A stretch of DNA of 64,000 nucleotides, taken from contig JAQFVV010000233.1 in the NCBI GenBank assembly GCA_028023455.1, positions 186,001-250,000 of the forward strand. The letters run 5' to 3'. The notes under the pieces are model-generated. The model was not told the DNA's origin and did no database searches. It was given only the letters and a program-made list of their open reading frames with translations. Within the stretch, counting starts at the first letter, position 1. Each line of letters starts with the position of its first letter. Origin of the DNA: Epiperipatus broadwayi. Its lineage: Eukaryota; Onychophora; Udeonychophora; Euonychophora; Peripatidae. This document shows, piece by piece, positions 49,327 through 61,516 of the stretch. The translations under genes and the position numbers were made by a program.

Positions 49327-52281
49327 TGAAACGGTATGATTTGATCATCATACGTTTCATCTTTTCTATAAAATAGTAGTCTTCATTTCCCTAGTTCAAA
49401 CCCTAAAGGTACATATATATATAACAAAATACATGGGAATTTAACATATATAAAAACGTATATTTACATGTATATGTGTGTAATTGTATATGCACACACA
49501 TCTGCTATGATTGTATACACATTCTGTAATATTTTGATTTGCTAAAAATTGTACATTCACATCTGATTGATATTATTATTATATAATGACACACCTTATA
49601 ATTTTATAAATATTTATCTTATGATTTTAAATAATTAAATTGGTTTTAAGCTGTGAAAATTGTATTATATAAGAACATAATTCTCTAAATTCTTACAAAC
49701 TGTCTTTGAAGTTACCCAATTACTAAAGTACTTAACCACATATAGCAATTAAAAACAAATGTAGATTTCTCACGTGTATGTTAAAATGTTAGCAGCTTAA
49801 ATCTCTTTCAAGAAAAGAAAAAGAGAAGAAATTCAATGTTTAAAGAAAAAAAGAACTTTGTCAATCTTATGAGACACCGCCTGCATAAATCCAGACTTTA
49901 TGATTCTTAATAAAATAAAAATTGGACAATTAAACCTGCAATAAAATCCAGCTGAACTTGAATCTGGTGAAATAAAAAAGGAACAATTAGTAAACATTAA
50001 ACCTGAAATCAATCTAACCGATTCGTTTGAAGTGGATGAAATTAAGACTTCTTAAGTTTTAAAGTCCAAAAATAAAGATTGTGAATGAACTGTAAGAGGG
50101 GGGGGGGTTAAAGAAATATAAAAAGGCCAGTTGAAAAGAAATCAGGATTCCATTTTGCTTTTACTCTCATGTTAACCTTTACCCAGGCAGTTTGCCTAGT
50201 TTTTGACATGGAAACCAGCAGCTAGAGAAGCAAAGGCCACCTTCCTGGTGGCTAAAAACCGTTTATGGAGACCCAAACCACAGCCCTACTGAAAGAATAG
50301 CCCATCGATGAACCAGCTCAGATAAATCAGTCCATGCATGTGTATTTCATACTATCAAGCTGCAAGCCTTCAGATAAATAATCGGTAACAACTTCTCAAA
50401 CCAAGCTAAATCTAAAAGCTATAGCAATCTATAAATCTTTCCTAAAGCTAGCTATATAATATAAATAATGTGCACAAACTCTTCAATTCAAATCTTATAA
50501 ATTAATCAAACTATGTTTAAAAGGTGTATTCTCTCTTAAAGTAATTAACTGTATTAGATAAATGTATCTCAACCTGTATAATTTTAAAATACTTTAAAAG
50601 TTAAAATGTAAATCTTGCCTGATCTCAAATTCTTAAATCTTTTTAAATTCAACTTATAAAAGCTTATTTGCCTTATTATTTTCTCTATTTACATCTATAC
50701 TTTTGCATCTATATATATATATTTTGTTAAAATGCATTTATTGATTTATGCCATGCCTTCGGAGCAGAGATTATTAATTATTATAAACTTAAAGAGACGC
50801 TGTTGTTCTCAAGTGAATTAATGTGTGCTGTATGGCATATCTATAGATAGTCTATGGTCCAAAACCTACTTTGATGTATTATTTGAGCTGCTATGTTTAG
50901 CTTAATATCACATATGTTGCTTATTAAAAGGTTTGTTTGGTTAAATAAGGGAGAGTGATAATTTAAGGCATATTCAGTAGTTAGCCAAGTTTAAGCCCCA
51001 GATATGCTTTAGACCCCATTAATGTATTTTCATAGAATATGTAGTTAATTAATAAATTAGATCATTTTTAATAAAGTCCTCTTTAGCACCATTTCAGTGC
51101 TTATTTAACTAACTGGCATAGGGTAGTTTGCAGAAGAAACTATAGATTTCGTGCTTTACTAATTGTAATAAGTAATATTTAGAAAGCGTTGTGAATGAGT
51201 TTTTACTAAGCACTGATGTGCATTCCACCTTGCTATCATATAATTATTAAAATAAGATTAGGTTTTAAGGGCTATCTTATCATCCCTAGTTTGGACAGCC
51301 CTCTCTCTTTAATGGGATCATGATTTTAAGGGTCATTCCCATTTCCTCCTTTAAAACTGGAACACCGAATCCAGCATTGTATATTATGGCTGTTCGATCA
51401 TCCGAACTAAAAGTTCACATATGGCAGGTGACCGGTAGCTGAGAACCGAGTAAACGTTGCTGAATCTCATGAGTAAAGGCACATACAAGCCGAACCTCTG
51501 ATGTAATTTGCATAGCGCCATAGCCTCCGAAGTTTTGCTACAAAATGCCAGTTCATCTGCTGTTATATTAATTGTTCAGCATTGATCTGTACCTAAGATC
51601 TAGTTTATCTAAGAATATCTACATAAAAGGAGCATTGACTGCTCATCATGAATAATAAATTTAAGTACACATATTGTATAAAATTGCCACTCTCTTAAAA
51701 TTTAACCCTTAACAAACTGAATAGGAATGGCAGAGCATAAGTTAGACATCAGTGTAGACGTAAAAATAATTATTAATGTATAATGATATAATAAATGATG
51801 ATCGTTAAGTACAATTGATTACAGAACGTGTAGTTCATATTTTCATCATCCCACCTGCGAGTGGAATATGCAGTATATTTAATTGTTATTGTTTGTGTTT
51901 TGTCAATATTAAATAATTTTAAAACCTATTAACGTCTGCAGTATTATTCACTTTATTTATATTAAATCACCATCCATAACTATTAATATATATATTAGAT
52001 AATCAGCCATAAGTTGTGTGAGTGTGTTTGGTTAAGTTATAAAACATTCAGTTAATTATCCCCGAGTCTCTCGTTTTACCCTTTGCTATTGCCAGTGCAG
52101 AAAATAAGAGATTATAAGTGTGACCTCATATATGTCTTCATAAGGTAGTAAGTCAGGGAGTGTTAGTGAAGGAGCTGAGGTGCGGTCAGATTTGGTCTCA
52201 AACCCTCATCTAGATCAGCTTTGGTATAATTTACCAAAACTCTGGATTTTGTTGCGTGGATGTTCAAATATGACTGTTACA
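49327..52281 (+). mobile_element. 3' LTR (family A), uninterrupted
   Basis: 2955 bases, TG...CA ends. The first 33 bases (49,327-49,359) form a palindrome, TGAAACG ... CGTTTCA. The TATA box is at 50,117-50,125 and the Inr-like TCAG at 50,142-50,145. A G10 tract at about 50,098-50,107 is shorter in the 5' LTR. This copy provides the empty-site allele for the nested element in the 5' LTR. Confidence 0.85.
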
Positions 52282-52285
52282 CTAT

Positions 52286-53395
52286 GTTTAACAAGTAATT
52301 TTGGAAGACAAAAACTAACTAAAAATAATGTTGAAGATGAAGTGTAAAGCCAATCAGATTTTATGTGTGAATATTGCAATATATCTTTTATTCCTGAGTC
52401 TGATATTTTTGTGGATGATTTTTCTGGTTTAATTCATATTTCTAATTTTTCTTTTTCACTGGTAAATAAATGTAATGTATGTTCATCTATTGATAATGAT
52501 TTTTTTTGTAGTGTTCTGGTTTAAGTATCAAGGTTTTTTTTCATCCTTCATGTTTAAAATTAAGGTTTTTTTTCATCCTTCATGTTTAAAATTAAGTAGA
52601 TTAGACAAAGATATTTTTACAATATTAAAGGTTTTTTTTAATGCTGTCTGAGGAAAGTATTGAGAATACAAATAAAGATGTCAGTAAGGATGATATTAAT
52701 ATATACATTAATGAAAATTTTAACAATACTAGTAATATGGATGCAGATGGTGTTGAATTTATGACTAATAGTAATATAAAAATGGATATCTTTGAGGCAA
52801 AATGACTGTTTTTTATTAATAATGATTCATATGATAATCGGGTAGTTCATGACAATATAAATAATATTTTTCAATTTATGAAAGATATAGCTCATGATCC
52901 ACATAAATTATCTTTGGAAGTTTTATCAAAACTTCCACTTTCTTATGTTCTTAAACTATTTACAGAATTATCTAATACTTGTCAAACAATATCTTATCCT
53001 TCATTGTAGGTTTGTAATTTAAATACATGAAAGAAAGATGTAGATACACAATGTATCTTATTAATGGATAATAATAATGTGGTAATACTGACAAAGATAA
53101 CAAAAATGATATTTCTAAGAAAGATAAAGTTGACAAAATAATTCAATGTTCATTAAGTTTAAATATAAATTCTGATGATAATGCTTCTTTTGATCCTACT
53201 TGTTGGAATTCTAATATTAATCAATTTTTGATTATTTTGACAATAAATGTACATCTGATAATAGAGCTGTTAAAAATTCTCCAAATAATATATTTACGAG
53301 ATCTATTAGCAAAGTTGAACTTAAGATATATAATAATAATTATAATAAAGTGGATAATATAGATTCAAAGACATTGCTTAATAGTAATAATATTG
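52286..53395 (+). pseudogene. LINE ORF1 with PHD-like zinc finger, first part
   Basis: From about 52,345 the plus strand reads SDFMCEYCNISFIPESDIF, then VNKCNVCSSIDNDFFCS and FFHPSCLKLSRLDKDIF. That gives C-x2-C ... C-x2-C ... H-x2-C in the spacing of a PHD-type finger, a module known in ORF1 of some CR1-like LINEs. A polar region with DPHKLSLEVLSKLPLSYVL (about 52,895-52,950) follows. A 32-base tandem duplication at 52,530/52,562 repeats the HPSC segment. Stops and shifts are many. The right part is displaced by the solo LTR at 53,400. Confidence 0.6.
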
Positions 53396-53399
53396 GTAT

Positions 53400-55587
53400 T
53401 ATAATGATCAGGGAAAATTAACACTTTCCCTAGCTGCCGTAAAGGACACCACTAGGATATTGAAACTAAAAAAATTTATAATGTAGGCAGATACTTCTTA
53501 TTAAGATCTAAATTTTGACTCTATTAGCCCTTGCCACTAACTCAAGGAGAAGCAGATATTTATAATCTAAATTCTTAAAACATATTTTTAATGTTAAAAA
53601 AAAAAAGAAGTCATTGTCAGTAATAATCACAAAACATTTATTTACACACATATAACTTGGAGGAATAAATTAATATTGTTTTAAATTTTATTATTAATTT
53701 TAAATTTAAATTATTTTAGTAAGTTCACACAGATAGATATTTTATATGATATTTTTATTTTAGAATGATGAGTATAGATAGGCTACATAGAGTACACAAT
53801 TAAAAAACGTTTCAAAACATCTAACCCCAGGCTAAAAGTTTGTAGCCAAACCAATGCTCACTCCCTAATATACAGACACAACCAATGCAATATGAAGATA
53901 TCAGCATAAAACCACGCTGAGAGGAATGTGTGTGTGCAAGATGAGATTATTTAAAAGAAATGATCCTCGTCCAGTACAGGAATGTGCATTTGCCTGGTAA
54001 AGGAATCATAAATATATAACACATTAAAAAAGAAATGCTTCTTATGGAAGGAGAGTGGTCCTTGCTGTCTTATAGTCCCTATCCATAGAGCAAAAAATGT
54101 CAATGTTGTGGGAAGTACTCCACGTCAATTGCAATGCTATGACTACACCTTTGGGCCATGCATTCATTTGGGCACAGTGTCCTGTATGCTAACACACTCC
54201 ACATTACATTGATATAAACATCCATTTATTCCTCCACCAGCACTGACTCAACAATGAAACAAATAGTCTAAAAATAACCCCAATGACTTAACCCCAAACT
54301 TAATGGCTCTATGCAGCCATCTACACCCAACTTTTAAATTTAATAATTTAATTAGGACATAATAATGATAAAAAAAAACAGAAATGGACAAGATTAATTT
54401 GGAAATGTTAAACATAAAAAAATTAATAACAGATTTAAAATTCTTTTAGATCAGATAAGAGTTCGTACTTTAGATTACTAATTGAAAGTTTATTTAAAAG
54501 ATCGATCTATAAGTTCATATTGATAAAAGTTTATACTTTCCAGAGTAAGTCTTTACAAATCCTCCTCATTGTGGCAGGTTTATGGATGTCTTGAAAAAAG
54601 TTTATACTTCTCAATGATAAAAAAAAAATAGAAATGGGAATGATTAATTTGGAAATGTTAGACATAAAAAAAATTAATAACAGATTTAAAATTCTTTTAG
54701 GTCAGATAAGAGTTCATACTTTAGATTACTAATTGAAAGTTTATTTAAAAGATCGATCAATAAGTTCATATTGATAAAAGTTTATACTTCCCAGAGTAAA
54801 TCTTTACCAATCCTCCTGGTTGTGGTAGGTTTATGGATGTCTTGAAAAAGTTTATACTTCTCAGAATGTCTTTACAAATCCTCCTGGTTGTGACAGGTTT
54901 ATGGATGTCCAACAAGTCGTGCATTCTGGGTAGATTTTTCTCTTTGGAGATGAAGCTGCCGCTTGCCAATACTTGGGTCAGGAACTGTCATTGGGAGGCA
55001 TCAGCTGGTACATGCAAAGGAAACTAATTTTATTGCAAGACCCCTACATCACGGAGTTAGCAATACAGCTGCAAGATTAATAGTCAGATTAAAACAATGC
55101 AATCAATTATTTTTCTTTTTATAGTATTAGGCATCCCTTATCACTAAGTTTTCAGATCCCTCAAACATGACATCACTGATCCTAAGGTCTGGAAGTTTTC
55201 CTTTCCAATCTGTGCATCGCTTGGTGCTTGCATTGGTCAATCTTTAATTTTTTTATATCTCTTATCTGACCTTACAATCATAAGTGCTCCAAAGGCTATT
55301 TTGCTTTACATTCAATTATATTTCAATCATTTCCATTCACTAATTGACAATTTTTTCTATCTTCTTTTATATTACTTAAAAAAAATATTAATCTTCAGAT
55401 CTTTACTTTTTTATATATTTCTTACTTTTAAATACTTTTTAAAAAAATAGTTTTCCATCTGTGCAATAATATATATGTTAAATAAGTATTTTAATTTTCC
55501 ATTTTTATTTTTTAAAAAATCATTTTTATTAAGACCCCTATTTATTTTAATTTTAAAATAATGTAACGACATAAGTATACCATTACA
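53400..55587 (-). mobile_element. Solo LTR-like element, family B, copy 3
   Basis: 2188 bases inserted in the PHD-type LINE. On the minus strand it starts TGTAATGGTATACTTATG and ends GGGATCATTATA-like. GTAT flanks both sides (53,396-53,399 and 55,588-55,591). The 26-base terminal palindrome lies at 55,562-55,587 and the conserved TATA box (minus) at 55,115-55,123. It is more diverged than copies 1 and 2. It contains a tandem duplication of about 250 bases (54,365-54,616 and 54,617-54,860) plus a third partial unit up to 54,910, which accounts for its greater length. Short ORFs across the duplication are artefacts. Confidence 0.75.
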
Positions 55588-55591
55588 GTAT

Positions 55592-56540
55592 CAAAAATGT
55601 TCATAATGATAAACAGCATTATGTAGGGTCTATACAATTATATTGAAACAAAGATATATAGGTATTCTAAAAATTATAATCAAATACATATGAAAAATGT
55701 CAATAAACAGTTTGAGAAAAATGTTGATAAAGGCAATAGTAAATTTAAAAAAATTAGTAATAATGGTGATAAGTTTAATTATGATTCAATGGACATAAAT
55801 CCTTTAACAAGATAAATAAAATTATGAATCTATTATTTTCATATTCACCTGTTACATCTTCTTCTGATTATAATAATACTCCTTACAATAATAATTTTAT
55901 ATATTTTAATTCATATGTTAAATATAATAAATACTCTGTCTCTAATTTATCAGGTAATATTAATGTTCACGATAATAGAAAATTGTTGGGTAATAAACTC
56001 AGAACAAAGATTTGTTATAAAATAAATATGCTTAATGCTAATTCCAGTTCTTTCTTTATTTATATTCCTTTGCACTCAGAACAAAGATTTGTTATAAAAT
56101 AAATATGCTTAATGCTAATTCCAGTTCTTTCTTTATTTATATTCCTTTGCATAAACAACATGAATTTGTAACTTCTTACTTTTGGCCTTGTGATATATTT
56201 ATTTCCCTTTTTTATGGTTCTTTGGCTAATTCATTGAGGATTTGTTAATTTATTAAGATTGATATAGCTATATATTTTTTCTTTCTGTATCACTTGTTTT
56301 TGTTTTGTTCTTTCTTCTAAAATATCTTATTATCTATAGATTTAGTTGTTTTAAATAACTGTATACTATTTTCTTTCTATTTTTTAACATTGGCAGGACT
56401 TCATTGTTTTATGTCAATATTAGAGGGATGCATACAAAAAGTGTTCAAATAAAACAATTTTTTAGTTTAGAAGACATTGATCTTATTTTTATAACTGAAA
56501 CATGGATTTCTAAACATATAACTGATAATGTTTTTTGACA
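55592..56540 (+). pseudogene. LINE ORF1 end and endonuclease start, continuation
   Basis: After the solo LTR, an Asn/Ser/Tyr-rich stretch continues (open at 55,824-56,102) to a KQHEFVTSYFWPCDIFIS segment. The endonuclease opening SLFYVNIRGMHTKSVQIKQF and EDIDLIFITETWISKHI lies at 56,396-56,520. This is the N(I/V)RG...DI..ITETW motif of non-LTR apurinic-type endonucleases, with the metal-binding Glu. The copy stops at about 56,540, where a different repeat begins. A 77-base tandem duplication occurs at 55,998/56,075. Confidence 0.7.
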
Positions 56541-58378
56541 AAAGAAGATAAAGACCAACAGTGTTCCAAGAAGACATCAGACAAGCAACCCTCTTCCCAC
56601 AGAGCGCTTTAAATTAAATCTTAAACTAAACTGCTTCAATAAGTTTCTAAAGCTAGCTATATAATTGAAAGTTCATAAATTTATAGCTTTTAAATGTTTT
56701 CTCAATAAATTAAACTAAATTCTGTGAAAATCTACAATGTAGCTTTAATTTAATAATAATAATTGTAATAATCTTGCCTATTTAAATGAATCATAATAAT
56801 TTAATAATGGTTCTAATATAATAATGGTAATCAGTTATTATATTATATCTATACTGTCCTAATCTGCAGTCATGCCTACTTTATGTTATATTCTTTATTT
56901 CATAGATTTATGATATGCCATAATTCAAAATGGAGATTGGTAATATTAATAATTTTGAGAGATGATTAGAAGCTCTCTTGTAAATGGTTTATGCTGCTTC
57001 TTTAGCACATACATAAATCTCCATTCTGAAATCTGCTTTTATAAATGTTAGTTAAGCTACTATGTTTTAGCTTATTATGATAAACTATGTCTACTTAACT
57101 AATAGCAAGAATGATGTTATAAAGCATATTATAAGTAATTAAATAAGTCCCAAATATGCTTTATTCATCCTTAGCTTATAGTATAAACTATTCGAATTTA
57201 AGCTGTAAACTAGATCACTTTAATAAACCCTTTTAGCACATTTTATACATTCTAATTTAAGAACTGGGATAAAAGTAGTTTCACCGACTGAAACTATATA
57301 TATAATTTATGTGCAGTTAATTAGTATTAAAATATGTATAAGCATAAAGAATAAGTCTTGCAGATGTATCTTTATAAAGCATGTAGAGTGCATAATGTCT
57401 TGCTATATTTCTGATGGGCCCGCTATTAATAAGGCCATCCCATCCATATTTTCAGGTTTAGAGTACCAAGTACATTACTGAGTTTAAGGCCTGGACACTT
57501 GAGTTGCTGATCTGAGCTCTTGAACTTATTGTTCCTTATTAATGTAGCAAGCTGTTCAGTTTTAGGGCACCAAGTACTCGATACTGAAGACCGTGAGTAA
57601 TGATACATTGGCACTGCAAACTTTCATTTAGTTTTAGCACTATGGTTATAGATGCCACCCTACAATCTCCAGTTTGTCCACACCATAATATTATTCAGTT
57701 CAGCTTGATCTGAACACAAGATCTAGTTTATTTTAATAATCTGCATAGAGAGCACATTTACTGTTCATTATGTACTATTAATAAATAAGTTATATTTGTC
57801 ATTCTTGTAAGATTTAACTCTTAGCAAACCTCATAGGAATGTCATAGCATAATTCAGGCATGAGTATAACCATAGATAATAAAAATAGTAATTGTAATAA
57901 ACTTAAAATTAAATTATTTAAAATGCCTTCTAAAGATGAGACCTTGTATCTAACTCCCTCATCATTATAATACACCTGCAAATGTAAATTCCCAATGCAC
58001 TTCCATTGTATTAATTAGCTTATAATTAATAATTAAATATATTAAAACTTATAATAATGTTTAGTGTGTTATTCATAACCCATCCTATGTCATCCAAATC
58101 TACTTTACTTACTGTCAGTTATTAATAAGCATTATTTAGCCAGCTATATGTGTGTATATTTAGTTAATTTATTCTGAATTTATTCATTATTCCCTGAGTC
58201 TCATATTCCATCCTTTGCTACCATGAGCACATGAACTAAAAGAGGCCAAGTGTAACCTCATCTCTGTCATCCATGGTGTAGTAAATATTGGAGTGTTGGT
58301 GAAGGAACTGAGGTGCGATCTGATTTGCAGTCACAATGCCTCATCTAGATCGGCTTTGGGAAAATTTTCCAAAATAGA
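56541..58378 (+). mobile_element. Diverged partial LTR related to family A
   Basis: Blocks match the 3' two-thirds of the family A LTR in order: CTAAAGCTAGCTATATAAT (56,650), TTAAGCTACTATGTTTTAGC (57,051), TAGATCACTTTAATAAA (57,211), then GGAGTGTTGGTGAAGGAACTGAGGTGCG (58,290) and CCTCATCTAGATCGGCTTTGG (58,340). The LTR start and the last 50 bases are missing. Divergence is far greater than between the two family A LTRs, so this is an older relative. Confidence 0.7.
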
Positions 58379-58379
58379 G

Positions 58380-61300
58380 TCAGAGACAAGTTTCTTGTCT
58401 ATTTCTTTAATGCTTTCAAATTTATTCCAAAAGATATTTGGATGCCTTCTTGGGTTGTTATTGTGTAAAAAAGTGCATCTAGTACACCATAATGCAAAAA
58501 GAACAAACCTGCTGGCACAAATGTTGGAATATATATCTTGTTTGAAACTTTGAAAAAATGTGTCAATTTTAACTTTTGAATTTTTAAATAATAGATTAAT
58601 TTCTCTACAAATATCAAATTGGATGTATTCAAAGAAAAGGTGTGTCTATGGCAAAGCTTGCCATGTTCATCCACACTTGCAATTTCTTTTATAGCAATTT
58701 CTTTTATATCTGTAGCAATACAAAGTAGTTAATACTTCAAAGTTAATTTTGACAAGGAAGTCAAAATATTTAGGTTCAACAGATCAATGCCTAAATTTAT
58801 TAATGAGTTGTTATGTTATCCTAAAATTGAAGTATTAGAAGAATCATAATGATCACCATGAAAACAAGGAGTTAATGTTTAGAAATAAACTGAAGGGGAA
58901 GAATGAGGTTCTTCCAAGAGCTAACAACAGATGGAGTCTATCCATAGGGGCCATTTTTTGTAGTATTCTTAACTGAGGGTAAATATTATTAAAAGAGATA
59001 ATAAGATTGAGTCTATTGAATCCTTAAGATGTTTATACAATGAAGACCCAATCCATTTAAAATAGGGTTTTTTTGGAATTGTTTATGCTGTTTATACAAT
59101 GAAGACCCAATCCATTTAAAATAGGGTTTTTTTGGAATTGTTTAACTAAAATGCCACCAATATGCTTGATGCAAAAAAGATATCTCACTAATGTGTAGAT
59201 AACTTGATTAAATTTTTTAGTAAAGATAATACAGGGAGAGAAGTGTGTGATTCTGGTCATGATTAGTAGATTAAAAAGTGATCTTTTAGAATAAAGAGAG
59301 AGTAAGACTTAGACAGTGATTTAATCAGCTTCTCAGTTTTGTGAATGCACTTTCTGTATTTGTCTTCACATGGATGAGTAGTTAAAATGAAAGAGAGAAC
59401 CAAGAAAGGAGCTTGGGTGATCTATGAAGAACTAACTGCTTTTGAATTTTTTCAGTATATGTAGACCAGCATATGGCTTATCAATGTTAAATTCAAGCTT
59501 GTAATCTTGGTAAATGTTGAAAGAATCCAATGAGAGTTGGAATTTGTTTAAAGGCAGATAAGAACACAGACATGCCATCCATATATGCAATCACCGAAAT
59601 GTTAGTATTGAGCGATTGTTTCAATCTCTTTGAGAAGTGGCCTAATATAAATGGCAAATTTAAGAGCACTAAGAGGAGAGCCAAGTGAGATTAGAAAAGA
59701 ATTTTCCATTTAAAATTATATGTATTTCACAATTGTAAAAAGATTGGGATAGGTATTTGCATCTAATGATACATTAATTAATAAGATGATCTATAGATAC
59801 TATTCCAAAAGCAAATTAAATATCTAGCTGGAATGCCAATGGGCTATATCTTTTACCCTCCATGAGCTTATAATAATTGGAAACAAGAATCTAGTCTGGT
59901 TTGTAGATAATTTCTTCTTTGCAAATTGAGTCTTGCATAATAAGGATAGTAGAATTGTCCCAATTCTATCTTTAAGTGTAGATTCCAGCAGTTTTATTCC
60001 TAGTGGTGCCACTGAAATGGGTCTAAGGTTATCAAAGGTAGAAATATTTTCATATTTTTTGAAGAAAAGTAAAAGAGATATTGGATATATATCCTGTATT
60101 TTATATATATGCTTTGATAAGCAATTGGCCATATCAGCCAAGTATTTTGCTGAAAAATGGATTAGATGGGAACATATAAAGAGAAGGATCTCATGCAAGC
60201 CTGGATGATGAATCTTTAGTGGAAGTTATTTTTGCTTTAAGTTCATCTATTGTAATATCTACATCTGTTGAGGTACCAAGAATGTTTGATGATAGATTAA
60301 ACATTTGTTTGTTTTGAATGAATTTTTGATAATCACTGTATAGGAGACCAAGCAAGTTGTCACTCATACAAACTGTGTCATTAATTTTAATTGCTGTTGG
60401 TACTCTAACTATAGAGATCTGACCAAGTACCCAGAGAATGTAGTTTCTTGATCACATATGCAGTTTGCTAATATATAACCTCTTTTTTGACTGTCAAATA
60501 TTGTCTGAGTGATACAAATGTGGATTTATATAGAATCTTTTCAGTGCAGATATTCCTGTGCCCTATTTATTAGATTGTATAATCTTTTTGTGAATCTCAT
60601 CTGCTAGGCTGAAACGTCTGGTTGGAGATGAAAAGCTCTTGTGATATGGTTAATTGTAAATAATATAATATTTATATAGGTAATCCAGGTCTGTATTCGA
60701 TAAAGTTTCATTTTTTCAAGTTGGAAGAGATCAATATAAATTGTAGAAAAAAGAAATTCAAATGTGTGGTTAGGCAGTAGTATATGAATTTTTTGCCAGT
60801 GTTAAACTTTATTTTTTGTGAGAGATCATGTTGAAATGTGACTATCAATGCTAGATGATCAGAAAATGATGTTATTAAAGGATAGATGAATCATGTGGTA
60901 TAATATTGGTGAGTAAAAACATAAATCAATTAATGATTTATGTCACCCATTATCAAAAGATACTGCATTTTTAGGAAGAAAGCATTCTTCATTCATTAGA
61001 GGGAAAGAAAGTCTATGAATCCATTTTGATATGAATATGACATAGCTCATATTGAAGTCTCCCAAGAGCAAGCATGGATGTGATGAGGAAGCAAAAAAGG
61101 GAGTTTATAGAATTAATCTATTAATTATATGTGGGCCAGGTGGGATACAGATACTGGCTATGTTAAGTGTTATGGATGGGTGTTGTATCATGATAATTAA
61201 AATATTAAGATCCAAGTGAAGTATTTTAAATGCTTTAAAAAGGCATACCTTGGAAATAAAGAGACCTGTGCCAACATATGGAGAATTGCATAGCCTGGAA

Positions 61301-61435
61301 AAGATTGAAAAATCTCTGTTATGAAGATAATTGGATGGGTCTACCTGTGACGCATTGTATTGTTTCTATAATTCTATAAGTCCAAATAGGTGTGGTTGAA
61401 TTATATCAATCCATTTTGATAGTTGAAAGATAACT

Positions 61436-61516
<81 letters not shown>

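Larger units (their letters stand above)
39909..52281 (+). mobile_element. Non-autonomous LTR retrotransposon, 12.4 kb including a nested solo LTR
   Basis: Two long direct repeats (39,909-45,007 and 49,327-52,281) flank a 4319-base internal region. Both begin TGAAACGG and end CTGTTACA. CTAT occurs on both outer sides as a 4-bp target duplication. A lysine-tRNA-type primer binding site stands 19 bases inside the 5' LTR. The internal part has degenerate tandem repeats, then broken acidic/basic ORFs, and no protease, RT, RNase H or integrase motif that I can see. It therefore resembles a large non-autonomous element (LARD-like) that needs proteins in trans. No good polypurine tract precedes the 3' LTR, which ends in T-runs instead. 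The LTRs look very similar by eye, so insertion is not ancient. Confidence 0.85.
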
